From Casuarina equisetifolia (lineage: Eukaryota; Streptophyta; Magnoliopsida; Fagales; Casuarinaceae), in NCBI GenBank assembly GCA_028551475.1, contig CM052361.1, positions 6,145,501-6,209,500 on the forward strand: a stretch of DNA of 64,000 nucleotides, in the 5' to 3' direction. A program made the translations under genes and the position numbers. Each line of letters opens with the position of its first letter. Within the stretch, counting starts at the first letter, position 1. The notes below the pieces were generated by a model. The model did not search any database. It was not told where the DNA came from and saw only the letters and a program-made list of their open reading frames with translations. Shown piece by piece: positions 1 to 12,100 of this stretch.

Positions 1-1913
1 CTCTATGAAGCTTTGCATAAAGTGAAGGGCACAAGCTCTGCCGATACAAGTGCTGTATCCCGGGGAGCAAGTGTAGGACAAATTAATGCCAGGCCCCTAT
101 GGAGCTAGTGTAGGGCAAATTAGTGTCATTCCCCATGGAGCAAGCGTAGGACAGGCTATTGCCATGCCTCAAGGGGCAAGCTTGGTACAAAGTAGTGTTA
201 GCCCTGGTGTAAGTTTTGTACAAATTAGTGCCTTGCCCGGGGGAGTAAGCACAGGACAAATTCCCAATGTACTTGATAAAGCTAAAGAAGCTGAAGTGGC
301 TGTCTGTGTCAAGAATGTGTTAGAAGGTTCAACTCCAGGGACTTCCTCAGTAGGGACTTCATATAACCTCGAATTAAAAGTACCAAAACGAGAAGAACCT
401 TCTAGTCCATTTAATCAAGATCTCGAAGTACCAAAACTAGCACAACCCTCTAGTACATTTAATCAAGAGCTCAAAGTTCCAAAACTAGAAGAATCCTCTA
501 TTCCAACCATTACAGTACCTTCATCGCAAGCAATGGATCTCCCAATTGGATTTGCGCCTCCTGTCCTACAACAGCCTCCGGATAAACACCCAACTTCGAA
601 AAAAGCGCCGCAAGAATAGGAAAAAGCCTAATAAGAAACTGCGATCTGACCCTCAGTAAGTTTCAGTTCCACTTTTATCATGTTTGGCATGGTTTATTTG
701 TTTGGTATGCCGTGGAGTTCATGCACTTCACTACAATATTTGCTTTCAGTATTTTGTGACCCTTCGTAGCACAGGTTTGATGGTTTGTTGCTGTGTTATA
801 ATGTTGTTGATTGCAGCCTAAATTCCTAATGCAATTATCTGGTGAAGCATGCTGTAGAACAATCTAACTTGTTGCACTTGTTTGAATATGTTCCCATGCT
901 GAGTGTTTATGTAATCTCTCTTATTTATCTGTAACTATTGTACAAAATTCATGGGTTACGCTTTTCTGATGTCTTATCTGTTCTTTTTCTCTTCCAGTAC
1001 TGTCTGGCAGAGCATTTTTCTTGTGACTCTCTTGAATCAACTTTTAATGCAGAAACCATTTTTGGCCCCAATTGTCCCATTTTGTGGACAGTACGTGGTT
1101 TCATTTATTCTACTCCCATGCTTGAAAATAATTTTGTTGGTGGTATAGTTGGATTTACTGATTTCTGAAGACCTGCCATTAATTCTGCAATCTCTGTTGA
1201 TGGATGATTGGACGCAGTTACAATCATCTTATTATCATCAAATCTGATAACAGGGTTTCAACATTGCAAATCTGGTTGGTGAAATTTTGCCCTCTTTCAT
1301 GTTTATAGAGGTTGCCCATCCTTAGAGCTCAACTACGTATGATATGATAACCCTGAGAACATAAATAAGATCTGGATAATTTGTCCTTATCATTAGTGTC
1401 AAGCATACTCTGTATTTTCAGAAAGGCCTTCTCAATGTACTTATATTGCTCGATAATTCTACATTATATTACCCTTTTCTGTACTGAAAAAATTTGTGTC
1501 AAGCATGCCCACTTTGTTGCTCCACAAGCTATGAATTCTTCCTTTCTTTGAAGAATGTGTTGCTCCATCCATTGATGAGCCTTCACCCACTTCCTTACAT
1601 GTCAGTGAGATTACCTTTAATTTAAGACTATTGAAACAAATTTATAAATAGTATAGAGACATTTCTAAATTTGGCTCAGGCTAATGATGTAGAAAACTGT
1701 GTCATGCTGTGTTTGTTGTCATTATACTTTTTTCTTTTCTCTGTTTGCCAGGATACCATTTCTTTGTTAGCAAATGAGTTCTCTCGTTAAATTGTGATTA
1801 TTGTGTTGTTGGTTATTTTTCGTGATGATTCAATTACTTAGCTTTCATTTTGCAGGCTGCCGGCTGCTGCCTTGCCTATGACTCGAGCTCCATCCTGTTC
1901 TGTGGCCCAATGA
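1..1913 (+). CDS. 3' end of unrecognised repeat-bearing protein with basic C-terminus (partial, frame-shifted)
   Basis: The gene enters from the left edge. Positions 64-230 encode six degenerate copies of an 11-12 residue repeat with core GASVGQ, starting near 64, 101, 137, 173, 206 and about 241. A second motif, FNQ(D/E)L-x-VPKL, repeats between 410 and 500. A very basic stretch (RKKRRKNRKK) lies at 597-626. The exon probably ends at 655 on a strong donor (GTAAGT at 656). The best acceptor is the AG at 1854-1855, giving a last exon 1856-1913 that ends in TGA. The spacing between repeat copies 1 and 2 is 37 bases where 36 fits the frame, and the basic tail lies one frame away from the preceding protein, so the reading frame shifts twice by one base (near 91-100 and near 593). 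This is either a decaying gene or sequence error. No family was recognised. By position next to the acyltransferase, the C-terminus of a GLTSCR1-like BRIP subunit of SWI/SNF is possible, but that is a guess from remembered gene order. The basic tail suggests a nuclear protein. Confidence 0.5.
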
Positions 1914-2366
1914 AAAAAGCAACTCCGTTTAGTGTATATAAAATTTATTTGCTTTACTCTTCATTTTGGACTTTGTTAGATACTAAGTCCTTCCTCCACA
2001 CCTTGTAGGTAAATGACTTTATTTGGGGCCGCCTGTTTTCTGCCCGTTATTGTGGTGAAAGCCCTGTACCATCAGGTTATTGTATTAGTCATCAAGCCGA
2101 TATTTCTGTATGATTCTTGCGTCATGTCCCAGTGTGATGATCATGCTAATTTGGATCTTACATTTTTTTCATGTTTCATTCATGTTAAAACCTGATTCAG
2201 AAGAAAAATGCAATCATTGTTGCAATTTCTCTGATGCGAGTCTTAGAACCCTGAAATCAGTTACAGATCCTAGTAAGGAATCATTATGTTATAAAGTAAT
2301 CATAATGCTGATAGAACGTTGCACTCTATGTTCTAAAACTTCATGGTGTGATGCTTCTTGCTTCAA
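1914..2366. other. Convergent 3' spacer
   Basis: This is AT-rich sequence between the end of the left-edge gene and the stop codon of the oppositely directed acyltransferase. It presumably holds both 3' untranslated regions. Short open frames here show no recognisable protein. Confidence 0.5.
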
Positions 2367-3925
2367 CTAGAGTGCAGAAATGTGTTTGCAAGGAGAACCA
2401 GAATCAATCTCTTTTCTCACCTCTCTGTGGAACCTCTCCAGCGACTCTGGTGGCAGAGAAACCAAGGCTAACGCCCCTTCAACTCCGTCTTCATTCTTGT
2501 GTCCGATGACTGAAGTCACCATCCCAGGAACCATTCCAGTCCCAGCTCTTGCCGGACCACCGTATACTCCGGGTCCCCATCCAAAATCTATATCAACAAA
2601 CCTCAAACGACTCATGTCAGATACCACAAACGCTCCTCCGCTATGGAACCCCCTCCGTCCATTCACCTCAATGACGTCCAACACTGACGCCCGATAGTCA
2701 TCCCTAGTGACACCCCTTTTCACTTCTCGAATCAGCTTTGCGGCGTAGTGTAACGGGTTGTCGACAAGCTTGGCAGCCATTGTAATGGCGCAAGGAAATA
2801 CAATAGCCCCTCCATAGTAACCATTAGGTAATGTAGGTTTGTGTCGGAAACGGGTGTCAACAGGAAAGATTAATCTCGTGCTGGACTCAGGGTTGATGAG
2901 TGTTCGAGTTCTTGCTCTCCATAGAGAAGAAGCTACTGCATCAAAAGTGGGGCATTTGTTGCCGCCAATCTGGTTTTTAAGGGCAAGTATGTCGGCATGA
3001 GAGAGGAAAATAGAGGTCTGAGACAGACTTTTGAAGTCTGGTGCACTGTAAGAGATAGCAGGAATTTCTGATTCGTCGTACTCATGATGGGGGTAGGAGA
3101 TAATGGGAGGGGAACGGGGTTTTAGGATCTCTCTTGCCCAAGTGGGTAAGGTGGAGGGGCCTCTTCTGCTTGGAAGCTTGCAGAATTCTGATACGGCGGT
3201 CATGAACTGGTAAGCACCGTAGGCATCACATATACAATGGTTGAATATGTAAGCTAAGACGAATCCTCCGCAAGCAAGTCTTGTCACCTGCATTAAAAGA
3301 GGACAGTCAAAGAACCGGAAGTTAAAACTACCGCTGCTAGTCATTTTCATTTTCATTTTCATTTATAAAGTGTTTCGAAGTTCTCTTAAGCAGTGTTATT
3401 TATGCATCCCATTAGCACAATGGGGAACGCTTCCCTGAACAAGTACTAGTGCTTAAATCATCAACAAACCTGCACACGGAGCAATGGTGAATCGGTTATC
3501 AAGTGGCTGCCCCAGATGTCATCAACAAGTAGCTTATCCCAGTGAGGAAATGGAGGCTTCAACCCTCCATCAACCTTGCGCAATTGTGCTAGAGTAGTAT
3601 CAGCACTGGCTCCACGAAATATCACTCCCTGGCCACAGCAGTCCACAACAAGCTTACCTTTGTCAGCATTTCTTAGCCGGCCGGCCACAGGGTAATAGAA
3701 GACCAGCACCTTAGCCAAGGACTGTTTTATAATCGCGACAGGGTCCTGGACCCCAGCACCCACGGCTTTGCTTGGAGGATAGAAGTGCACAAATGGTATA
3801 TGATTTCTCAGGCCACCCTGATCATCAATGTTGGATAAGTACTTGAATTCTTGTGGGGTTGGTTTCTCTGGCCGGACTAGCTCAGGCTCACTGAAGTGCA
3901 CTGAGAAGTCGAGTAGCGGTGTCAT
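2367..3925 (-). CDS. BAHD acyltransferase, alcohol O-acyl/benzoyltransferase-like
   Basis: Cytosolic acyl-CoA-dependent O-acyltransferase of the BAHD family, nearest in style to benzyl-alcohol benzoyl-, anthraniloyl- and hexenol acetyltransferases, which make volatile esters. It has two exons, 3925-3470 and 3287-2367 (minus strand), with a 182-base GT-AG intron (3469-3288). The spliced protein is 458 residues, normal for the family. N-terminal clade motifs are visible (KPTPQEFKYLSNIDDQ, VFYYPVAGRLR). The catalytic HxxxD is HCICD at residues 169-173, and the structural DFGWG is at 386-390 followed by VYGGPARAG. The intron sits just before VTRLACGG, the usual BAHD intron position. Both signature motifs are intact, so it is probably active. 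The Cys after the catalytic His (usually Thr in NHTMSD) is unusual. The substrate cannot be read from sequence. Arabidopsis CHAT (AT3G03480, recalled) is the likely syntenic relative. Confidence 0.92.
3343..3366. repeat. Hexamer microsatellite (CATTTT)n in the acyltransferase intron
   Basis: About four copies of a CATTTT unit lie inside the single intron of the acyltransferase gene. They create a spurious open frame with repeated Met-Lys codons on the minus strand that is not part of the protein. Confidence 0.8.
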
Positions 3926-3996
3926 TTTGAGAAGATCTTATTTGCAGTATCCTGGTTTCTGTGTGGTGTGCCTCGAAGAAGCTGGCGCTCTACTCC

Positions 3997-4006
3997 TTAT
4001 ATAAAG
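3997..4006 (-). promoter_or_regulatory. TATA box of the acyltransferase gene
   Basis: Read on the minus strand the site is CTTTATATAAGG, about 75 bases upstream of the ATG at 3925. This is a sensible place for a TATA box with a short leader. It was assigned by position and sequence only. Confidence 0.55.
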
Positions 4007-4517
4007 CCATTTTTGACATACACAAATGTAAAAGAGACTTTTGGGTGAGTTTGCTTCGCCGGATTCATCTTCAACAGTTAGCAGCCCTTACGGCTGGTGA
4101 TCTCATTTTGATCAGTTGGCGACGGTGGAAAACAGAATGACGATGCTTCGTTTGGCTCCATTTTCAGGTTGTTGTAACTATTTTAGCGATTTCTGTCAAA
4201 TCTTAAAGTTCCCTCACCCTCCTCTGTCCTTTTTTTGAATTCTACGATAGTTGTCCTCACATTTGCTTTAAATACCTCATAAAGACATCACGTTTGTTTA
4301 TGAACAATATTTCCTGTCCTTTTTTCCCAAATCTTAATTGCCTCTTGTCATTTCTGGCCTATGGTTAAGCTGCTGTTATCTTGAAATCAATGCTTAAAAT
4401 TGGTGCATTTGACAAAGAGACTGCAATTTCAGTAGGGTTTATAGATCAGAACTTCCATCCCGTGCCATTTACATTGGTTTAAGAAGCCCAAAGATGGTAA
4501 AATAGAGTTAATATAAG

Positions 4518-4647
4518 TATAATTTGGTCGACTAGCTATTAGCTCAGTGGTTAGTTGATAAAGTTTGGACCTTCTCAGATTTGACACCCGTTTGTAAGTT
4601 TAAATACATGCCTAAGAAAAAAAAGTTAAAAAAAAAACTATAATTGG
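4518..4647 (+). mobile_element. tRNA-derived SINE with target-site duplication
   Basis: The element body is about 4528-4638. It has a pol III A box, TAGCTCAGTGG at 4540-4550, matching the tRNA consensus. A degenerate B box (GATTTGACACC, 4578-4588) follows at tRNA-like spacing, and an A-rich 3' tail runs 4615-4637. Flanking direct repeats TATAATTTGG (4518-4527) and TATAATTGG (4639-4647) differ by one base and look like the target-site duplication. Head, tail and duplication together make a non-autonomous retroposon the best reading. The near-identical duplication suggests a fairly recent insertion. The family was not identified. Confidence 0.65.
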
Positions 4648-6238
4648 GTTCAAGGACCAGCTATGGGTATCAAGAACAGTTTTGATTACTTCTGCATTCC
4701 ACTTGGTTCGAGCTGGAGCTAAGATCTTTGGGCCCAAAACTATGCATGTCATTCACAAAGGTTTGTGAAACACAGTCCAGTCCAAGTATGTGATCCTAAA
4801 CCTAGAGGATTTACCTTCCCACAAGATAACCCTATCTGTCCTAATAGCAACAGAAGAGTGTGTTAATCAAGATCTAGTGCAGGATTAGTTAGTTGTCATT
4901 TCTCAAAAGAAAAGTTGAGTTCCCAGATGATGATGATTACAGTTGCTGTCGAGACCCTAAATGTTGATGTGGGGCGTGCTTATAATTGATGCTAGTTGTA
5001 ATTAAATACTCATTTATTTGCTTTTAGATTTTCTATGACGTGCTAAACCTTAGATTAGTTGACTAATCGAATGAAAGTTCATCAAGATTCAATAATCCCA
5101 TCCCAGTTGTTTAAAATTTAGGGCCCAGTATTTTCAATAATGCAGTGTCCTTGGAAGCCGATTTTAAACCAATAATAGAAAAGCAACATCTTCTTGGGAA
5201 AAAAAAAAAAAAAGAAGCAATAATTTCACATATTTCACTTGAAGTTTAGAACAATTAACCTGCTGAACGCAGAGAAATTTGCAATTGGCTTAAGGGGGGT
5301 CTAGAGAGGCACCTCTTTGATCCGTTGTTTCTGTTTCTGGACTCCATCTATTTTGTTCTTGCACAGCATAAATTTAGTTAATGTATACTATTTAAGTAGT
5401 GAGCGCAAAATTTAAGGTCTTATATGAATTACGTACCATAGAATGTTGTTGCAATTTTGTAAATCTCATATTACTAATATGTGTAAAAATATTATCTTAT
5501 CTTACAAGTCGATTTTAAAAGAAAAGTAGATTTGTAATATGATTTAAGAGTAGAAGTTTTAAGTAAAATACCACTTCACTTATTTACCAAGTTCTTATCA
5601 GAAGGGTTTTGTCACGTTCAATTTAAAAGGACATGTTCAGATCTTATTAGTATTTTATATTGTTAATATACTAACATGTTGTATTCTTTTTATGTAAAGG
5701 TGTTTCCCAATTTAGAAAACCTATTTTGAGAACTGAGATAGACTTTCTAACAATACTAGTGCAGAAATCACAAGACCTTTTGAAGCAGCTTAAACTGCCC
5801 AGACGAAAGAAAGCCGGACCGTCGTTTGGTAGGTGGGAAAATCTTCATTGGTCTTCCAAAGGAAAGAAAAGAAAACGGAAACATTGTTCTGTACATAAAA
5901 AATGACAATGTCAGGCTGACCTTGTTCTCATTTAAACGACACTACAAGTTGCTTTTATCTTTCAAAGCAAGATGTCCATAATTACTTCTTAATGATCATC
6001 TCAAAGGAATTCAACTTCAATATACGAACAAAAGCGAATATCTCAAATCCCAGCTGAAACATACAAGGAATATCAGTATTCCTACGCTCACACAAAGAGA
6101 ACATGTATGTCCGACGCATGCATACGTTTGTGTGTGTGGGGTGAGAGTAGAGAATTTTTGGGACAACCCAGAACTAGTTTTCAACTTAATTAAGAATTGG
6201 CACAACTAATGACAATGTTGTATTATAATGAAAAATAA

Positions 6239-6579
6239 TTAGGCCTTAAACAAGCCAGTTGGATTCATCAGACAGTCTTGGGAGCGCGTTAGTAAACAAC
6301 ATTTCAGGTTATCCAGCAGATCTGTTGGAAACAGTGTTTTAACAACGGTTGCCGAGTTCATCATTAGGAATAACACAAACTCCGCGAGATAAGGGACGGC
6401 TCTTCCTTCGATGCCAGCCTTTTCTATTTCCTTTGTTGGGGAACAAAACATGTGGGTGATGACCTTTTTCAGGGCCGTAAATGGTTTACTTCCCTTCTTT
6501 TTCTTTGCAATTTTTTTGGGTTAAACCAATGTTTGATATAGGTGCAGTTTGTCGTCAGGTAGGCCGATGCAAGTCTTGA
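6239..6579 (-). other. Unrecognised open frame, about 113 codons
   Basis: On the minus strand a frame is open from 6579 to a stop at 6239-6241. An ATG at 6451 would give 70 residues. The upstream part is Lys-rich (KKIAKKKKG) and the rest has a mixed, protein-like composition (for example EGRAVPYLAEFVLFLMM). No domain was recognised, and no splice partner was established. It may be an exon of a small gene, a relic, or chance. Confidence 0.2.
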
Positions 6580-7597
6580 TCATATAATAAAGTACTTTAA
6601 AAGCTTGCTTCTATGATGACACAGGTTTGGTAACGTTGAGTGCTTCCCGAGTAAACCCTGGTTAGCAGGACTCAGTGAAGTTATTAATCTTCTTATTAAG
6701 GACCCAATGACTCGCACTGCAGATCATAAATATGAACGAGTCTAGTCGGTTTGTACCAGAAAACAACGTATTAAAACGACCAGCTCAGTCATCCAAGTCA
6801 TACAAATCCGGAACATCATGGCACATCGTATATAGCAAGTTTCTGACTGGTCTAGATTGACCAAGTTCCTCTTATGAATGTTTATCCTTGAGTTGAAGAG
6901 TTCTTGTTCCAATTCTCTTCTCTAAGATTGAATACTGTGCGCCTGAAGGAAAAGACTTGATTTTGATTAAACCCAAAAGAAAATAAAGCTTATGACCAAG
7001 TAAACTTGTGAGAATCCATCCCTCTGATGAGATGTCTGTGTGAAACAAGATGTCCATCACCGGCACACAAGAAGCGGACATAGAATGTGAGATATGGTAG
7101 TAAATGGAGTACGCGTCCACGTGCCTTGGCGAGGAGGAAACAACGTAGGAAGGTCCTTAAAAACTGGTCCAGGTTCTTGAAACTGAGATTGGCAAGATAG
7201 GAATCTGGGACACGACGTGGGATGGAGAAAGATCCGGCGAGCTTTTTGCTCTTGTGCTCTCGTTTTTCCCTTCCCTCTTCTTTACAAGTAGTCACTTCTG
7301 CCAGCTAACAATCCCAATGCAAAAAACTAATCATACAAACAGTTGCAAGCTCATGATATCTGTGAATTTTATAGGCTTTTCTTGTTCCGATGACCATTAA
7401 GACTTTCTGACTACTTTGATCACGCTTTTTAATTGCCGTTTGTGAATTCGAAATGCCAATAAATTCTTTCGCCTTTAATATAATACCTCTTTGTTTAAGT
7501 CTCTACAAATTGGCTTTCCTCAAGTCGTCGTCATTCTGCATTTGCTCTTCTGCTTGAGCTAGCGAAGCTTCAATTCTAGGTAGTTCATACTCCCCAA

Positions 7598-9101
7598 ATG
7601 GCACTTGCCAACGACCAAATGCCACCAGCTTCGTGCATTGGCTCGGTTCAAGTTCCAGATCTTTCCTCACCAAGACCTTATGCAGTTGATGAATTTAACA
7701 AGGCAATCCTTGGAGAAGAAACCTGTTTAGAAGGTGGGCTTGTCAAGAATATTGCCATGAGTCATTCATCTCCACTTTTCGGGCCAAGCAGCATGAACTC
7801 TAATGCATTTTTGCTTATGACCCCAGGTTATCAGCCTGAAGAAGCCCACTCCTTCATAGACTTCAAAAGCGGGTATGGTGCTGTCATGCATTCTTGTGAA
7901 TCTTTACTTAGCTTCGAGCAAAATGAACAGGCTTCTCAGAACAGTTTCTCGAAAACTAATAGTCACAAAGATGAGTACTCAATGGTGGGGGGTAATTTCA
8001 GTCAGAATTACCAGCGAAATCAGGTTGCTCCAAAATGCGGCAGCGACCCACGCCTCCTGGAGAAGTTCAATTGCTTTCAGACAGCCAGCAATTTCAGCTC
8101 CATCACCAATGCCACAACAAAGGAAGGCCCACGGCAAGGGGATGGCACATATGGATGGTTATACACAGATGCTGCTTTGGTCGCTGATGGCAACCAGGGG
8201 TCTGGAACCCATCAAAGTCTCTTCCATAAGCGTGCCCGTGAGGTAATCTTTCTTCAATTTTTTGTCGCAATACAAACTGCAATCTCTGGTGTATTTCGCA
8301 TGCTCTTAGGCCTGTATTGATGTTGGTGGCAACTCTACATGTTCTGTTTCTCGAAGCATTAGCAACCACATGGTATATGGTCTAACTCTGGTAAAACCAT
8401 TTTATAGGAAGAAACCAGTCCAGCAATAAAGAAGAATTCTACCAATGCTAATAAGAAGGCCAAGCCAAATTCAAGCTCACCAAAGGACCCTCAAAGTATT
8501 GCCGCCAAGGTTTGCCTTGATCCTAAGTTAACTTGATATTTTTAAAGTCTGAGTACAAATTAAGCAAAGGCAATGATCGACAAATCTAAGTAGAGAAAGA
8601 ATTTTTGTCTTTCAGAATCGGAGAGAGCGGATAAGCGAGCGGCTTAAGATACTGCAAGAACTTGTACCTAATGGTTCCAAGGTGAGCTTCTTACAACTAC
8701 TACCGTTTTCTGCGTTCTTGCTTCCCTAAGCCGCAACCCAAATGATTCTTGAAATATTGTAAGTCTATCCCATTGTTTTCCCTCTAATTTTTTATATCGC
8801 ATCGTGCAGGTTGATCTGGTTACCATGTTAGAGAAAGCCATTAGTTACGTTAAGTTTCTTCAACTGCAAGTAAAGGTATGAGTTTAGGCATCTTTTTAAC
8901 GTTCTTCTTTGCTTTTTTGTTCCTCCAAATCTACGGACTTCTAATTGCAAAAAGCCTATGGTCTGTTTTTCTGGGTTTTAGGTGTTGGCAACAGATGAAT
9001 TTTGGCCTGCTCAAGGTGGGAAAGCTCCTGATATTTCTCAAGTGAAGGAAGCAATTGATGACATTCTCTCTTCTCAGAAAGACAGGAACTCGAGCTCATG
9101 A
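7598..9101 (+). CDS. RSL1: RSL class I bHLH transcription factor (RHD6/RSL1 type)
   Basis: Nuclear basic helix-loop-helix factor of the ROOT HAIR DEFECTIVE SIX-LIKE class I group, which in Arabidopsis commits epidermal cells to root-hair fate and switches on later RSL genes. Five exons: 7598-8242, 8408-8509, 8616-8681, 8810-8875 and 8982-9101, all phase 0 with GT-AG introns, giving 332 residues. The bHLH spans about residues 242-295: SIAAKNRRERISERLK, then LQELVPNGSKVDLVTMLEKA, then ISYVKFLQLQVKVL. It is followed by the RSL-specific tail ATDEFWPAQGGKAPDISQVK. The class I motif before the domain is recognisable (GWLYTDA). The start MALANDQ resembles that of RHD6 (MALVNDH). RHD6 and RSL1 cannot be separated firmly by eye; the nearby NIP4-type gene favours RSL1, which sits beside NIP4 genes in Arabidopsis (recalled). 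Confidence 0.92.
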
Positions 9102-12100
9102 ACGTTGCGATTAAAGATGTCAAAGAAGCAGAGACAGAACACAGTAATAAAATCAAAGGATAACATCAGAAGGAATGGAAGATATCGTCTTGGAAACTAG
9201 AACACCCAGCGAAAACTTCAGATATTTACTTAACATATAGCATTTCTTTCTCAGTTATATCTAAAGCTCTTGTAATCCGATTCTGCAATTCCATCTGTAA
9301 TGAGAACTGAGACTGCAAACTAGTCCCAGTTTATATTTAGAAAATGCATGACGGTCCTCTTTTTATATGCACATCATCTAAAATTTTGAGTTTCACCTCC
9401 TCTTAGCTTTTTCCGGTTTACCCAGTTCATGACTAGTGATGACAAATCCTAAGGTTTAGGGCGACCGGCTCATCTTTAAGTTCAAATATGTACATAACAA
9501 CAGACGTTCAATGGAGGGTGAGCATAAATCGGAAGTTCAGATATGCAGGGAAAATTCCAAAAGCAGGAAACCTGCTCACCAAATCTTAACTATAAGATAA
9601 TGCAAAGCCAGGTGATTAGATCGCATCAAAATCGTCCTTGCCAGAAAAGACTGCAGCATTATAGGGAATCAGTCTGACTGAAAGTTTTGAAAAAAGATTT
9701 TCTTTGTTTTTCGCAATGATTAAAACATAAGAATCCCTAAGAGGTAGCATCATGCAGCCAAAACTGACCCAAAAACCCTCTCTTTTGGTATGATCCCTGT
9801 GAAGTTCCCTTAATCTAAAGTAGCAAATATAGCATCCGCTTTTCTTTCAGACGATTTTCATATCAGTTATTTCACCACTGGAGTTAGTGAGCTCGAAACA
9901 CGTTAAAAAAAGAAAGAAAAAAAAAACTTTACCAGCTGCAGAGAAAGTTTAGAACTACTTAATAGCATGGTTTGTATGGCTTTTCATGATCCCAACCAAC
10001 AAGCCAAAAGCTCTGGAGCTGTTGGTTAAGCTAGAATCTATCCTCTTGAATACCATCACCAAACTTGGGTACCACCCCCAAGCGCTTACCACAATTCAAG
10101 TTCCAATCCTAGGTCGTGACAATATTAGATTATTTGTATTAAAAAACTGCTTATCAGTTGCATTATATCATTCCAAAGGAAGTTCCATGTCCTCCTAATT
10201 AAGAAGAATCATGTTTGAGGATCATTCTATCTTCACTTTTTTCCTAAGAGATAGACAAACCAATGCAGTATATGCACTGTGTACCCTTGAGTAAGGCAGA
10301 TTAAAAAAAATAAGAAAACACTATCATTTCATCTTTTCATCTACGGATGCAATTTTCATCTTTCTTTTTCTTTTATACTCATATATAGAGGAAGGAAAGG
10401 GGATCTGACCTCCTAACCAAGTGGACTTGCCGATCAAGTGTTGCCTCAATTACCACCGGGGTAAGAGAGTCCTATGCAATTTCCATGTTAGAACAAAATC
10501 CAGATTTTTTTTTTTTGGGGGTGGTAAAATGCCAACGACTGGTGAAGTAAATGCCTGCAAAGATTAGGACTAGTGCTGCATAATTGCATTTAAGTCTTCT
10601 TTCGTCCATGCCTAACCCAGCAATAATTCTTTTGCATGTGCTTGTTTATGCATGCCTTGTTAAGAATGTAGTGCCACTTGGCCTCAGCCCTGCCGGATCA
10701 TTTCGCGCATGATTTATAGTTGATGTTATTCCCATCCAGCTTTTGCAAGATGCATGTACTGTACTGCACATCTTGTGCTTGTGAAAATGGATTGTCCGTA
10801 CAGATTTTGTGCTGCATGCGGATGGTGTAAAAAGTGTTTGGGGAGAAGAACTTTGAGATCCAAAAATCCTGAGCCCTCAATCTTTTTCTAGGAAAATGAG
10901 GCCCATTTGGCACGTGTTACTTTTAATGGGGTCACATGGCCAATCACATGCCAAGTCCCACAAAATGCGCTTTTTCTTTTTCTTGTTGGGAACGACATCA
11001 TTCTATACAATATTCTTATAGAATTCGTGTAATAATATGTGTATTGGATTCATGTATGCTCATGATTCGCTCGTTACTTGGGCGAATCTCTTCAGTTTTT
11101 AATGATCCAGTCCATGGAAATATGGAGGGATTATTCTCTAATTTCCAGAAAACAAAAAAAATTGGACTTTATTCAAGTTTACTCTCACTTCCTATTAATT
11201 CATAATTTTTTATCAAATAAAAAAAACAGATCATAATTTTTTAAAAAAATTATGGTACTGGCTAGTGAATGGATGGTCGTCTTAGCATACACACCAGTCA
11301 GGCTCAGCCATGGTTGAGATTATTCAATGCTTGCTGAGTTCTCTTTCTGTGAAAATACAGTTGCTCTGCGTTGACTTGCATTGTTTAAATTTAAACCTTC
11401 ATTTGGTCATCTTCCACTTCTGCATGTAGCTGTCTGGAATTCCATGCAGGCATTTACTATTGAACAGTGATGTGTCTCCCAAACAGCCTCAACTTGAAAT
11501 TCTCTTGTTTCCCCCATTTGGGTAATCTCTTCTAATTTATTGCCAAATGATTGAAGTCTGTCTTTCTGGCCGTACTACATCGAGATGAGATAGGGAACCA
11601 TTCTTGCAATTAAAATTTTCACACGCGAAAATGAGTATATAACTACATGCCATCTGCTTTTCTTTGTGTTCATAAAAAATTAACTACGTGGTCTCCAACT
11701 CTCTAGTTTGGACTCATGGGGTTTGATGATCTGAAGTTTAAGCGATTTCCTTGAATTCTGATTTGCAGAAAAATGTTTGGTCAATGAGAAGCAGAAGCAC
11801 AGAAGGTATCAAACCTGTGGTGGTCCAGTGTCCAGCTCCGGAATGAAACAAGATAGGCTTGATCTAAACGTATGTTTAGGTTATTGTTTGTCATGTTAAA
11901 AGGCGGATTCCATGCATTAAATTATCATTTGTACACGCACAGATTAGAGAATGCATTCTGAGATGGGCCTATCCCGGAAAAGTCTCGGTGTACTTAGCTG
12001 TACTCATCTCCCGCATAACTTTGTGTCAGAAGTAGAGCGGTGGAGTCCAACAAACGTGGCGAAACCTTGTATCGATGCTGTTTATGAATTGACAGAAGCC

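Larger units (their letters stand above)
3926..7597. other. Divergent intergenic region between acyltransferase and RSL1
   Basis: These 3.7 kb separate two head-to-head genes and must hold both promoters. The sequence is AT-rich, with a SINE at 4528-4638, a poly-A tract near 5199-5214 and one open minus-strand frame at 6239-6579 (listed separately). No other gene was recognised. Confidence 0.6.

Noticed and set aside
4540-4588. A tRNA gene
   Set aside because: The A and B boxes are tRNA-like, but no cloverleaf or clean acceptor stem can be formed, and the A-rich tail plus flanking duplication point to a SINE.
6872-7295. Overlapping minus-strand frames upstream of RSL1
   Set aside because: The longer one has no usable ATG at its start, neither resembles a known protein, and I could not link them by splicing.
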